A DNA stretch of 9,313 nt from Pedobacter sp. UBA1951 (GTDB lineage: Bacteria; Bacteroidota; Bacteroidia; Sphingobacteriales; Sphingobacteriaceae): contig DDEP01000143.1 in the NCBI GenBank assembly GCA_002336465.1, positions 1-9,313 on the forward strand. Reading direction: 5' to 3'. The notes under the pieces are model-generated. The model searched no databases, was not told where the DNA came from, and worked only from the letters and a program-made list of their open reading frames with translations. Of the stretch, positions 1 through 7,046 are shown one piece after another (within the stretch, counting starts at the first letter, position 1; each line of letters opens with the position of its first letter). The position numbers and the translations under genes are program-made.

Positions 1-687
1 ATCCTTTTCTTCGTTGATAACATCTTCCGTTTCACTCAGGCTGGTTCTGAGGTATCGGCTCTTTTAGGTCGTATGCCTTCGGCAGTAGGTTACCAACCTA
101 CATTAGCTACTGAGATGGGTTTAATGCAAGAGCGTATTACTTCAACCAAACGTGGTTCAATTACTTCGGTACAGGCTGTGTATGTACCTGCCGATGACTT
201 GACTGACCCTGCTCCGGCTACAACATTTGCCCACTTAGATGCTACAACCGTATTGTCACGTAAAATCTCTGAGCTAGGTATTTATCCTGCAGTAGATCCA
301 TTAGATTCTACTTCACGTATCTTAAATCCTGCTGTTTTAGGTGATGAGCATTACAATACCGCTCAACGTGTTAAAGAAATCTTACAACGTTATAAAGAGT
401 TACAAGATATCATTGCGATCTTAGGTATGGACGAATTATCTGAAGAAGATAAATTAACTGTACACAGAGCTCGTCGTGTTCAACGTTTCTTATCTCAACC
501 TTTCCACGTAGCTGAGCAGTTTACTGGCTTAAAAGGTGTATTAGTTGACATCAAAGAAACCATCAAAGGATTTAACATGATCATGGATGGTGAAGTTGAC
601 GAATATCCTGAAGCAGCATTCAACTTAGTTGGTACGATAGAAGATGCTATTGAAAAAGGTAAAAAATTATTGGCAGAAGCTAATTAG
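1..687 (+). CDS. atpD: ATP synthase F1 subunit beta, C-terminal part (5' end outside window)
   Basis: Catalytic beta subunit of the F1Fo ATP synthase, which makes or hydrolyses ATP on the cytoplasmic face of the inner membrane. The reading frame is open from base 1, so the gene starts upstream; 228 residues are visible, roughly the C-terminal half of a protein of about 500. The fragment opens with the very conserved ILFFVDNIFRFTQAGSE, followed by SALLGRMPSAVGYQPTLA. The DELSEED motif is intact at 430-450, followed by HRARRVQRFLSQPFHVAEQFTG, typical of the helical C-terminal domain that contacts gamma and epsilon. The Walker A motif lies outside the window. The stop is at 685-687, and atpC follows 114 bp downstream on the same strand, presumably in one operon. 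The family assignment is essentially certain. Confidence 0.98.
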   Translation: MLFFVDNIFRFTQAGSEVSALLGRMPSAVGYQPTLATEMGLMQERITSTKRGSITSVQAVYVPADDLTDPAPATTFAHLDATTVLSRKISELGIYPAVDPLDSTSRILNPAVLGDEHYNTAQRVKEILQRYKELQDIIAILGMDELSEEDKLTVHRARRVQRFLSQPFHVAEQFTGLKGVLVDIKETIKGFNMIMDGEVDEYPEAAFNLVGTIEDAIEKGKKLLAEAN

Positions 688-691
688 TATA

Positions 692-796
692 TAGTAGTTA
701 GTACTTAGTATATAGATAACTCTTTAGCCTAAGTACTACCTCATTAATTCATTTAGTGAATTAGTCTAACTACTAATTACTAAATACTAACTACTA
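692..796. repeat. AT-rich imperfect inverted-repeat element between atpD and atpC
   Basis: The whole atpD-atpC gap is built from TAGTA/TTAGTA-like units. The left arm 692-716 is the reverse complement of the right arm 772-796 at 21 of 25 positions, with 12 perfect outer pairs (TAGTAGTTAGTA against TACTAACTACTA). Inside lies a second hairpin: TAATTCA (745-751), loop 752-756, TGAATTA (757-763). As RNA this would fold into one long branched hairpin ending 5 bases before the atpC start codon. It looks like a REP- or MITE-type intergenic repeat, but copy number elsewhere cannot be seen here. An effect on the atpD:atpC expression ratio is only an inference. Confidence 0.7.
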
Positions 797-801
797 AAGA
801 A

Positions 802-1047
802 ATGAATTTAGAAATATTAACTCCAGATAAAAAAGTTTATGAAGGTGAAGTAACAGCGGTTACCGTACCGGGAACATCAGGTTCTTTTCAAATCTTGAGA
901 GACCACGCTCCTATTATTTCAACTTTGGAAGATGGACCAGTAATAGTTAAAAACAACAATAGCGAAGAGATCTTTAACATCAAAGGTGGCGTTGTTGAGG
1001 TTTTAGACAATAAAATCATTGTATTAGCAGAGGCAATCGTAGCTTAA
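802..1047 (+). CDS. atpC: ATP synthase F1 subunit epsilon, short form without C-terminal helices
   Basis: Epsilon subunit of the F1 central stalk, linking gamma to the c-ring. The 81 residues (start MNLEILTPDKKVYEGEV, then VTVPGTSGSFQILRDHAPIIS) match the N-terminal beta-sandwich domain of AtpC, including the G-x-F-x-I-L-x-D-H-A-P signature. The protein stops just after the last beta strand (IVLAEAIVA). The helical C-terminal domain that makes the usual epsilon about 130-140 residues and acts as a brake on ATP hydrolysis in E. coli is absent. This is not obviously a truncation: there is a clean TAA and a strong terminator directly after, and short epsilon subunits are known in Bacteroidota and Chlorobi. 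It follows atpD on the same strand. No clear Shine-Dalgarno sequence is visible, as is usual in this phylum. Confidence 0.95.
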   Translation: MNLEILTPDKKVYEGEVTAVTVPGTSGSFQILRDHAPIISTLEDGPVIVKNNNSEEIFNIKGGVVEVLDNKIIVLAEAIVA

Positions 1048-1068
1048 GTTATACATTAAAATAAAATG

Positions 1069-1102
1069 AAAAGCTCCGAAGTAATTTTCGGAGCTTTTTT
1101 TT
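1069..1102 (+). terminator. Intrinsic terminator of the atpDC operon
   Basis: A perfect 12-bp stem, AAAAGCTCCGAA (1069-1080) with TTCGGAGCTTTT (1087-1098), has a 6-base loop GTAATT and continues into a T run to 1102. It lies 22 bp after the atpC stop. The A run on the left arm means it could also work on the minus strand, but no minus-strand gene ends here. Confidence 0.93.
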
Positions 1103-1187
1103 AACCCTTATTTTAACCCCCGATTTAAATAAAGGATAGAATGTTAAAGTGTTGATAATTATCGCAACTTTACTTGTTTAATTAACT

Positions 1188-1195
1188 TACTTTTG
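1188..1195 (+). promoter_or_regulatory. Candidate -7 box of a Bacteroidota promoter for the 1230 gene
   Basis: TACTTTTG at 1188-1195 matches the Bacteroidota -7 consensus TAnnTTTG exactly and lies 34 bp before the start codon at 1230. No convincing TTTG -33 box is found at the usual spacing of about 19 bases upstream, so the call rests on the -7 element and on its position after the atpC terminator. The rest of 1103-1229 is AT-rich with no other clear feature. Confidence 0.45.
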
Positions 1196-1229
1196 ACAAA
1201 TTGGGAAAAACTAAATTTTTATATCTAAC

Positions 1230-2288
1230 ATGAAATTAAAAAGGATTGCAGGGGCATTGGCCTTAGCTACGTTGGTAATCAGTACACTTTCTTACTGTAC
1301 TTCTGATGCTAAAAAAGTATCTGGAAAAGCTGATGGATCTAAGAAAACAGATAGCACAGGTACTGAAACCGTAGCTGAAGAAGAGGTAGATACCAGAACA
1401 CCTGTTGATACAGCAAAATACAATGAGTTGGTAAAAAAATTGGCAAATGGTGATACAACTGGGAAATGGCCTGTAAAAAATCAACCTTACCCATTGGCTG
1501 GCGCCATTTTACCTTTTAAACGTATTGTGGTTTATTACGGCAACTTACATTCAAAAAAAATGGGTGCTTTGGGCGAGTACGAACCTAAAGAAATGTGGAA
1601 ACGTTTAAATGCAGAGATCAAACATTGGGAAAAAGTAGATCCAAGTACACCTGTACAAGCTGGTTTACACTATATAGCTGCTGTTGCAAGCGGTACCGCA
1701 GGCAAAGACGGAAAATATATCAATCGTATGGCTAACTCTCAGATTGATTCTGTGTTGAAGATTGCTAAAATGCGCCCAAATACAATCGTATTTTTAGATT
1801 TACAGGTAGCTTTGAGCAACATCAAATCTGAATTGCCTCATATTGAAAAATACCTAGAGCTACCTTATGTACATTTAGGCATAGATCCTGAATTTTCTAT
1901 GAAAGATGGTTCTCTTCCGGGTAAAAAGATAGGCACTTATGATGCTGCTGATATCAACTATGTATCAGGTTATCTTGCAGATATGGTAAAGAAACATAAC
2001 TTACCTCCTAAGGTATTTGTAGTACACCGTTTTACTAAGAAAATGGTTACCAATTACCAGAATATTAAATTAAGACCAGAAGTGCAGATTGTAATGCATA
2101 TGGATGGATGGGGAGAACCTGATTTAAAACTAGGTACTTACAGACACTTTATTTATGGTGAACCGGTACAATTCACAGGTTTTAAATTATTCTATAAGAA
2201 CGACTTGAAAAAAACACCTAATCGTTTAATGACTCCTGAGGAACTGATGAAACTTAAACCTGTTCCTATTTATATCCAGTATCAATAG
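1230..2288 (+). CDS. Uncharacterised secreted protein or lipoprotein, probably alpha/beta-barrel-like
   Basis: I do not recognise a named function. The 352-residue product starts with a basic, hydrophobic signal sequence (residues 1-22) ending LSYC, so Cys23 may be lipidated; Tyr just before the Cys is unusual for a lipobox, which keeps this uncertain. Residues 24-60 form a Lys/Asp/Thr/Glu-rich linker. The folded part (about 95-350) shows regularly spaced hydrophobic strands ending in polar residues: RIVVYYGN (98-105), TIVFLDLQ (185-192), YVHLGIDPEF (213-222), KVFVVHRF (261-268) and VQIVMHMDGWG (285-295). That spacing resembles a TIM barrel, with Asp190, Asp219, Glu221, His290 and Asp292 as possible active-site residues. 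From memory, a similar 'LDPE' segment occurs in uncharacterised secreted proteins of actinobacteria. The gene is monocistronic and flanked by a terminator and a large hairpin. Confidence 0.8.
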   Translation: MKLKRIAGALALATLVISTLSYCTSDAKKVSGKADGSKKTDSTGTETVAEEEVDTRTPVDTAKYNELVKKLANGDTTGKWPVKNQPYPLAGAILPFKRIVVYYGNLHSKKMGALGEYEPKEMWKRLNAEIKHWEKVDPSTPVQAGLHYIAAVASGTAGKDGKYINRMANSQIDSVLKIAKMRPNTIVFLDLQVALSNIKSELPHIEKYLELPYVHLGIDPEFSMKDGSLPGKKIGTYDAADINYVSGYLADMVKKHNLPPKVFVVHRFTKKMVTNYQNIKLRPEVQIVMHMDGWGEPDLKLGTYRHFIYGEPVQFTGFKLFYKNDLKKTPNRLMTPEELMKLKPVPIYIQYQ

Positions 2289-2304
2289 TTTATTAGATAA
2301 CAAA

Positions 2305-2374
2305 AGAGGATATTTAAAGTCTTTAGTCATTCTTGAGTTCAGGATGACGAAGAAAATGACCTTAAATATCCTCT
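2305..2374. terminator. Large nested hairpin between convergent genes, probable bidirectional terminator
   Basis: The outer arms AGAGGATATTTAA (2305-2317) and TTAAATATCCTCT (2362-2374) pair perfectly over 13 bp. The core GTCATTCT (2326-2333) and AGGATGAC (2341-2348) pair over 8 bp (one G-T) around loop TGAGTTC, and parts of the intervening bases also pair. It sits between two convergent genes ending at 2288 (+) and 2406 (-). T runs after the stem are weak on both strands, so termination is inferred from structure and place. The symmetry would also fit a small inserted palindromic repeat. Confidence 0.6.
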
Positions 2375-2405
2375 AATTATTTATTATAGCTTATTCAACC
2401 CGGCT

Positions 2406-3470
2406 TTATCCTTTTTTGATTAATTTATATTCAATTACAGGTTTACCACGTGTGCCACCATCATTTGAGATGAAGCTATTGAATTTTAACTTATAGACAT
2501 TTCCATTTCCATCTTTAATTACATAGAAACGATCTGTTTTTACACCTAGTGGTGTTCCGGAAGTAATTCTCCAGTTTCCAGCGATTACATCTCTTTCTGA
2601 TTTAAATGTAATTGCTGATAAATTGCTTTCTTTGAAGTCTGGATAATCTACACTGCTCTTTAAAACTTCTGCTGCCTGTACGCCTGCAAGAAAGTTTAAG
2701 ATTACAAAATCGGAAAAAGTATAAGGAATTGTAGCAGTAGCTTTATAAGTAGAAAGTGACCATTGGATATCCCAATCTGCTTTTGGAGGTTCTACATTTA
2801 CAGCTCCACTCACAAAAGAAATATATTTAAAGTTATACTTATCATCTTTTGCAACATCAATTGTTTTAAAAGTGGTTTCATTGATTTTTGCATATTGAAG
2901 TTTATATCCGTTTCCATTACGCAACACTCTTACTTTTTGCCAACCTCTGTTCTCTGAAACACCTGCCGAACCTCTGTTAACGATGTAAACCTTGTTATTG
3001 GCATCTGTTGCTGAAACTTCTTTGATCACTGTTCCTGCAAGATAAGCTGATTTTCCTCCTTCTACAGGATCTATTAGACCAAAACCTCCTGCTCCTTGTC
3101 CAAGTGCCAGCGCAGCGCTCGAAGCCAAAGTTATGGTATCTGCAGCAGTAACTTGGTTTAGATCTGTCTTGTTCAATTCTATAGCTGTTGCGCCTACGGT
3201 ATGGTTGATGATTACCCTAAACTCACTTCCCCCATAGAAGCCCAAATCCCAAGAATTTCTAGCTACTGAGGTTTGCTTATCGGCACTAAAATCAACAAAA
3301 ACACTGTTTCCTGCAGAACTTCCTGCTTCTGATCCAATGAGGCCATTTAAAGTTAAAGTGCTTCCATCAGAAGGTGGTACAGTGATAATTGGTTCTTCTT
3401 TATCTTTTTTACAAGCAGTAAATGCAAAGCTCAAGGCAGCTACCGCAATAATTGAGTTTAATTTATTCAT
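2406..3470 (-). CDS. HmuY-family outer-membrane lipoprotein
   Basis: A 354-residue lipoprotein: signal sequence 1-19, lipobox F-T-A-C with Cys20, then a Lys/Asp/Glu tail (KKDKEEP) that may favour surface export in Bacteroidota. Two related modules are visible: NSWDLGFYGGSEFRVIINHT (72-91) and ADWDIQWS (231-238) followed by IPYTFSDFVILN (248-259), the arrangement of the larger HmuY-like proteins. The C terminus (FYVIKDGNGNVYKLKFNSF ... VIEYKLI) is the family's closing beta-sheet. HmuY of Porphyromonas gingivalis (about 216 residues) binds heme and passes it to its TonB receptor. Here the mature chain has one histidine (His90) and no methionine, so known heme coordination by two His or two Met is not possible. 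The gene lies 32 bp after the receptor gene, almost certainly in one operon. Family membership is well supported; a heme ligand is not. Confidence 0.87.
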   Translation of the reverse strand: MNKLNSIIAVAALSFAFTACKKDKEEPIITVPPSDGSTLTLNGLIGSEAGSSAGNSVFVDFSADKQTSVARNSWDLGFYGGSEFRVIINHTVGATAIELNKTDLNQVTAADTITLASSAALALGQGAGGFGLIDPVEGGKSAYLAGTVIKEVSATDANNKVYIVNRGSAGVSENRGWQKVRVLRNGNGYKLQYAKINETTFKTIDVAKDDKYNFKYISFVSGAVNVEPPKADWDIQWSLSTYKATATIPYTFSDFVILNFLAGVQAAEVLKSSVDYPDFKESNLSAITFKSERDVIAGNWRITSGTPLGVKTDRFYVIKDGNGNVYKLKFNSFISNDGGTRGKPVIEYKLIKKG

Positions 3471-3502
3471 GTTCTTAAAGTTTATTTATTTGTGATATGT
3501 GA

Positions 3503-5803
3503 TTATTTATTCCAGTTAAATGTTAATCCTACAACATATGATCTTCCATAACTATAAGGAACCGATCCCCCTCCCGAACTATGTGCTCCACCGCTGCTAA
3601 TCCCAGTATTGTTAAGCTGAGTTACATCAAACAGGTTTTTAATTCCGGCATTTAAAGTAAGATGCTTGTAAATATTTTTATTGAACATAACATCTGTCCA
3701 GTTGAAACCTCCAACTTTAACCAGTTTTGCCGAAGCAACATCTCCATTTTGAAGCTGGTAACTTGGTCTTGCTCCAGTATGTTTAAAAAATATACTTACC
3801 GAACCATCAACTTTTGGAACCGTATAAATTAAGGTGCTAAAGAACTCAGGAGTCCATGAAAATTGGGGTACTTCAAGACCAGGATTATCGGCAGAAAGCT
3901 TATTGTACCTACCTATGTAAGAAACACCTAAATTTACTTGCAGCGTTTTATAGATGAATGTATTATCCAAAGAAACACCTGCTGTTTTATACTTATTTAT
4001 ATTGATCAAGGTTGTAATGGTAGAATTTTCAGAATCTATACCATAATCAATTCTATCGAAAAAGAGGTTATAGAAACCTGCTAATAATGACCTGAATTGC
4101 AAATCTTGTGTTTTGATCCCAGCCCAAGCCAACGATCCATCAAAACTATTTGACGATTCTGCTTTTAAGTTCTCATTACCCATAATAGAGTGACTGGCAT
4201 CAAAAAAATCATAATACAATTCTCTTAAGGCCGGGGCTCTGAAACCTCTTGCATAAGCTAATCTCAAGTCAAAATCTTTAGCCAGTGCAAACTTGGTATT
4301 TAATGAAGGAACTACAGTTTGGGCATCATAAACTGAGTTTTTAATAAAACGTAATCCGGGTCTTATGTTCACTCCTGAAAACGGTTTATATTCTGCAGAG
4401 ATAAAAAAAGCATAATCATTAATCACTGGTGTCCCTTTAATTCTAGCACCACTTCCACCCTCTCGGTTATATTCAATTCCGGGCTGTACAGATATTTTCT
4501 GAGCGATATTGTATTGAAAAGTAGATCTGAAAAAGAAAGTATTGAATTTAGCTAAATCCTGCTCTCCAGCATCTGTAGAAGGTCGCTCTGTATTATTGGC
4601 ATAATCATGTAATACAGTAGTGGTCTTTCTTTGCAAATCGGTATAACCTGCAACCCCGGTTATTTGCATCTTTGCGTTAAATCTATATTCTCCGTGTAAT
4701 TGGTTATTGTAGCGATGTGTGGTATAAGTCTGTAACTTACCTATATAATTGTTAGGATTGATGCCATAACGCGTATCAATATCCTCCTTCATTCCGTCTA
4801 AACGATACCACAGGTTGAGTTGGTTATTTCTGTAACCCACTTTTACGTTACCCAAATACTGATCTTTAGGTTTCCATTGGTTACCAACTGCATTCACATC
4901 GGCAATAAAAGCTGTTTTAGGCAGTAAATTCCACCCACCAAATTCATTATTGCTAAATCCTGCCATACCAAACCAACCTTTATGTTGCCAAGTAGCCGAA
5001 AGATTTTTGTTATGGATACCCTTACCGCTCAATGCGCTATATTCATTACCCGCTGTTTCTTCCTGTATCTTAGCTGTTATGCCAAACCTAGACAAACCCG
5101 GCTTTTTAGTTATAATGTTAATCACACCTGCCAGTGCATCGGTTCCATAAACTACCGATATGGGGCCCTCTACTACTTCTATACGTTCTACGGTATTGAT
5201 ATCAATCTGGTTCAAGCTTTCTCTTGCATCAGATCGATCAACTACAGGTACACCATCTAATAAAATCTTGATATTGCGACCAGTCATTCCCATCATTTCA
5301 ACATCTGCCGTACCCAAGGTTAAATCATTGCTGAACCTAAAACCAAATTCAGTATTCAATATTTGCTGAATATTTGTAGCTCCTCTTAGCCTTACTTTCT
5401 CTGCGCTGATGCTTCTAACGTTGTAAACTGAGTTTTTTACAGACTGAGGAGAGAACTGTCCGGTAACCACCACTTCATTTAACTGGTGTAACTTTTCATT
5501 GATAGAAATAGGAGATAATGTTTTATCAGCATAAGCTTCAAAAGGTATTTCAAGTGATTCGTTTTTAATGCCTGCATTGACCACAAGTATCGAGCTACCT
5601 GCAGGCGACTTTATGATAAAATTTCCGTCTGTACTTGTAAAACAGCTATAAGCTGTATTTTTTATAGAAATACCTACACCTGGGGCTGGTTTTCCATCAG
5701 CTGTTAAAATCTGACCTTTAATATTAACAACATCATTTTTTTGGGCAAACACCACACCTGCGAACAGGACACAGGTTAGCATAAGGATCAATTGTTTCTT
5801 CAC
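3503..5803 (-). CDS. TonB-dependent outer-membrane receptor (HmuR/BtuB-like)
   Basis: Outer-membrane active transporter of 766 residues. A signal peptide (1-20, ending VVFAQ) follows a GTG start at 5803; no in-frame ATG would keep the signal peptide intact. Residues about 27-105 form a carboxypeptidase-regulatory-like domain (IKGQILTADGKPAPGVGI, then FTSTDGNFIIKSPAG), usual for Bacteroidota receptors. A TonB-box-like segment EVVVTG (110-115) and the plug (to about 235, with LLDGVPVVDR, ERIEVVEGPISVVYGTDALA and GVINIITKK) come next, then the 22-strand barrel. LAYARGFRAPALRELY (FRAP at 521-524), His538 and NENLKAE (543-549) match the FRAP/NPxL region of heme receptors, though that motif also occurs in other receptors of this type. 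The hmuY-like gene 32 bp downstream supports a heme-type two-component system. The upstream thiamine genes make a thiamine receptor a real alternative. The substrate is unproven. Confidence 0.92.
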   Translation of the reverse strand: MKKQLILMLTCVLFAGVVFAQKNDVVNIKGQILTADGKPAPGVGISIKNTAYSCFTSTDGNFIIKSPAGSSILVVNAGIKNESLEIPFEAYADKTLSPISINEKLHQLNEVVVTGQFSPQSVKNSVYNVRSISAEKVRLRGATNIQQILNTEFGFRFSNDLTLGTADVEMMGMTGRNIKILLDGVPVVDRSDARESLNQIDINTVERIEVVEGPISVVYGTDALAGVINIITKKPGLSRFGITAKIQEETAGNEYSALSGKGIHNKNLSATWQHKGWFGMAGFSNNEFGGWNLLPKTAFIADVNAVGNQWKPKDQYLGNVKVGYRNNQLNLWYRLDGMKEDIDTRYGINPNNYIGKLQTYTTHRYNNQLHGEYRFNAKMQITGVAGYTDLQRKTTTVLHDYANNTERPSTDAGEQDLAKFNTFFFRSTFQYNIAQKISVQPGIEYNREGGSGARIKGTPVINDYAFFISAEYKPFSGVNIRPGLRFIKNSVYDAQTVVPSLNTKFALAKDFDLRLAYARGFRAPALRELYYDFFDASHSIMGNENLKAESSNSFDGSLAWAGIKTQDLQFRSLLAGFYNLFFDRIDYGIDSENSTITTLININKYKTAGVSLDNTFIYKTLQVNLGVSYIGRYNKLSADNPGLEVPQFSWTPEFFSTLIYTVPKVDGSVSIFFKHTGARPSYQLQNGDVASAKLVKVGGFNWTDVMFNKNIYKHLTLNAGIKNLFDVTQLNNTGISSGGAHSSGGGSVPYSYGRSYVVGLTFNWNK

Positions 5804-5808
5804 TTCTT

Positions 5809-5827
5809 ATTTAGAATAATTTTAAAT
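5809..5827. promoter_or_regulatory. Fur-like operator 1 before the receptor gene
   Basis: ATTTAGAATAATTTTAAAT is a 19-bp inverted repeat centred on 5818 with 8 of 9 arm pairs matching (9-1-9). It lies 5 bp upstream of the GTG start of the TonB receptor. Its form (TTTAGAAT-n-ATTCTAAA type) resembles operators I associate with Fur-family control in Bacteroidota; which regulator binds is inference. Confidence 0.55.
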
Positions 5828-5833
5828 AGTACG

Positions 5834-5865
5834 CAATATTAGTTATTTATTTAGACTAATTAAAA
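5834..5865 (-). promoter_or_regulatory. Candidate promoter for the receptor/HmuY operon
   Basis: On the minus strand TAATATTG (5834-5841) differs from TAnnTTTG by one base. A TTTT -33-like element lies 20 bases upstream (5862-5865), giving near-standard Bacteroidota spacing. It would give the receptor and hmuY-like genes their own transcript, separate from the riboswitch-controlled genes upstream. The -33 box is weak. Confidence 0.42.
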
Positions 5866-5867
5866 AT
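5849..5867. promoter_or_regulatory. Fur-like operator 2, overlapping the candidate promoter
   Basis: ATTTAGACTAATTAAAAAT matches operator 1 at 16 of 19 positions and starts exactly 40 bp from it, about four helical turns. Its own symmetry is weaker (6 of 9 pairs). It covers the spacer and -33 side of the candidate receptor promoter, the place expected for a repressor site. Confidence 0.45.
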
Positions 5868-5948
5868 TAATGAAAATAAATTTCTAACAAACAGATACTG
5901 AATATTTTAAATAAGACTTGTTGCGATCTGCTTAAGAAGAAGTAAAGA

Positions 5949-7046
5949 TTAAAAGAAGGTGAGTAAAGCATGTTGGCTAGCTGTATGCAAATCACGCCAT
6001 ACCCTGTTCATTTCTGTTTCTTTTTTTGCGGCTTCGAGCCCTGCATAAGGATAAAGCCTATCAACAATTGACCTTGCCTTATGTGCAAGCTCCCTACTCG
6101 ATTTACTAACTTTGAATAAAATAGACTCATCAATGATCCCATGTGCTCTTAAACGTTGCCATGAATCATCAAAGATTTTATAAAATTGGTCTTGCGAAGT
6201 GTGCAGTTCATTTTTGCCTTCTTTAAGTTCGTTCTCAAAGAAGCTAACCTGATACGGTTCATATCGTTTAGCTGCTGCTCTTGTAAAAAAATGCTGTTCT
6301 ACTAAATCTATAAAATGTCTTGCCATGCCTAAACTATTTACGGCAAGCGTGGTTTCTGCCAATTGAAGAAAAGGATAATCAAATCCCTCATCAGTAATCT
6401 GTATGTTACTATTGATGACAAAAGATCGGTTTTCTGGCACTTCTAGTTCCTTCACTTCAAATGCATGGCTACCTGTAGCAATCATACCTATATATGACCA
6501 ACCTGGTAATACCTGCACTTCTGATTTTTTAAAAACAAACGATTTGATTATATCATTCCCTCCTTCATCCTGTAAAACATTTCCGTTGTCATCCTGTAAA
6601 ACACAATTTGCCGTAAAAACCGTAGCGTGTAATGCACCACTTGCATATTGCCATTTACCATTAACCACATAGCCACTCGTGTTTTTTCTGGCCGTACCTC
6701 CTACTGCACCACTACCTGCAAAACAAGCTTTTTCATCTGTTAAAATATCCTTAACCAATAAGGAATCTATAAAACCAGTAAACCACGACGCCCCACTACA
6801 TAAAGTTATAGTCCACGCTAAACTCCCATCTAAATAAGCCAGCTCTTCTTCTAATCTTAATATATCAGGAAGTTTCATACCCGGTCCACCGTAAATTTTT
6901 GGCACAAAAAGTTTAAACCAATTGTTTTGATAAGCCATATCCAATAACAATGGATGCAGTTGCCCTGATTTTTCTGATTCAGCTGCTAATGACCGTATCA
7001 ACTCACGATGCTCTGGGGTTAAAATATTTTTCATGTTTATGTCCAT
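5949..7046 (-). CDS. Acyl-CoA-dehydrogenase-fold flavoprotein, probably group D monooxygenase-like
   Basis: A cytoplasmic protein of 365 residues with the acyl-CoA dehydrogenase fold. The N-terminal helical domain carries FVPKIYGGPG (47-56) and GSLAWTITLCSG (74-85). The middle beta domain has GYVVNGKWQYASG (125-137) and GSHAFEVKELEVPE (192-205). The C-terminal helices end with NRVWRDLHTASQHALL (347-362). That ending, and the lack of a recognisable catalytic Glu region of true acyl-CoA dehydrogenases, fit the flavin-dependent monooxygenases of group D (HsaA/DszC/HpaB relatives), which take reduced flavin from a separate reductase; none is in the window. Its ATG overlaps the pnuT stop by 10 bp, and a second in-frame ATG (7034, Met5) lies 2 bp after that stop, so translational coupling is likely either way. 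The TPP riboswitch upstream suggests a thiamine-related substrate; that is inference. Residues 149-164 contain an 8-residue tandem duplication. Confidence 0.85.
   Translation of the reverse strand: MDINMKNILTPEHRELIRSLAAESEKSGQLHPLLLDMAYQNNWFKLFVPKIYGGPGMKLPDILRLEEELAYLDGSLAWTITLCSGASWFTGFIDSLLVKDILTDEKACFAGSGAVGGTARKNTSGYVVNGKWQYASGALHATVFTANCVLQDDNGNVLQDEGGNDIIKSFVFKKSEVQVLPGWSYIGMIATGSHAFEVKELEVPENRSFVINSNIQITDEGFDYPFLQLAETTLAVNSLGMARHFIDLVEQHFFTRAAAKRYEPYQVSFFENELKEGKNELHTSQDQFYKIFDDSWQRLRAHGIIDESILFKVSKSSRELAHKARSIVDRLYPYAGLEAAKKETEMNRVWRDLHTASQHALLTFF

Noticed and set aside
1154..1163. Perfect palindrome GATAATTATC upstream of the 1230 gene, E. coli Fur-box-like
   Set aside because: Only 10 bp of AT-rich sequence, unlike the longer inverted repeats before the receptor gene, and no iron-related function is evident for the downstream gene. 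Chance is likely.
4950..5369. Cluster of short overlapping + strand frames opposite the TonB receptor plug region
   Set aside because: They are shadows of the receptor gene, which is conserved in the other frame across the whole stretch.
5884..5935. Possible 8-bp stem AAGCAGAT/ATCTGTTT after the flavoprotein gene as a terminator
   Set aside because: The loop is about 29 bases long and no proper T tract follows, so termination here is not supported.
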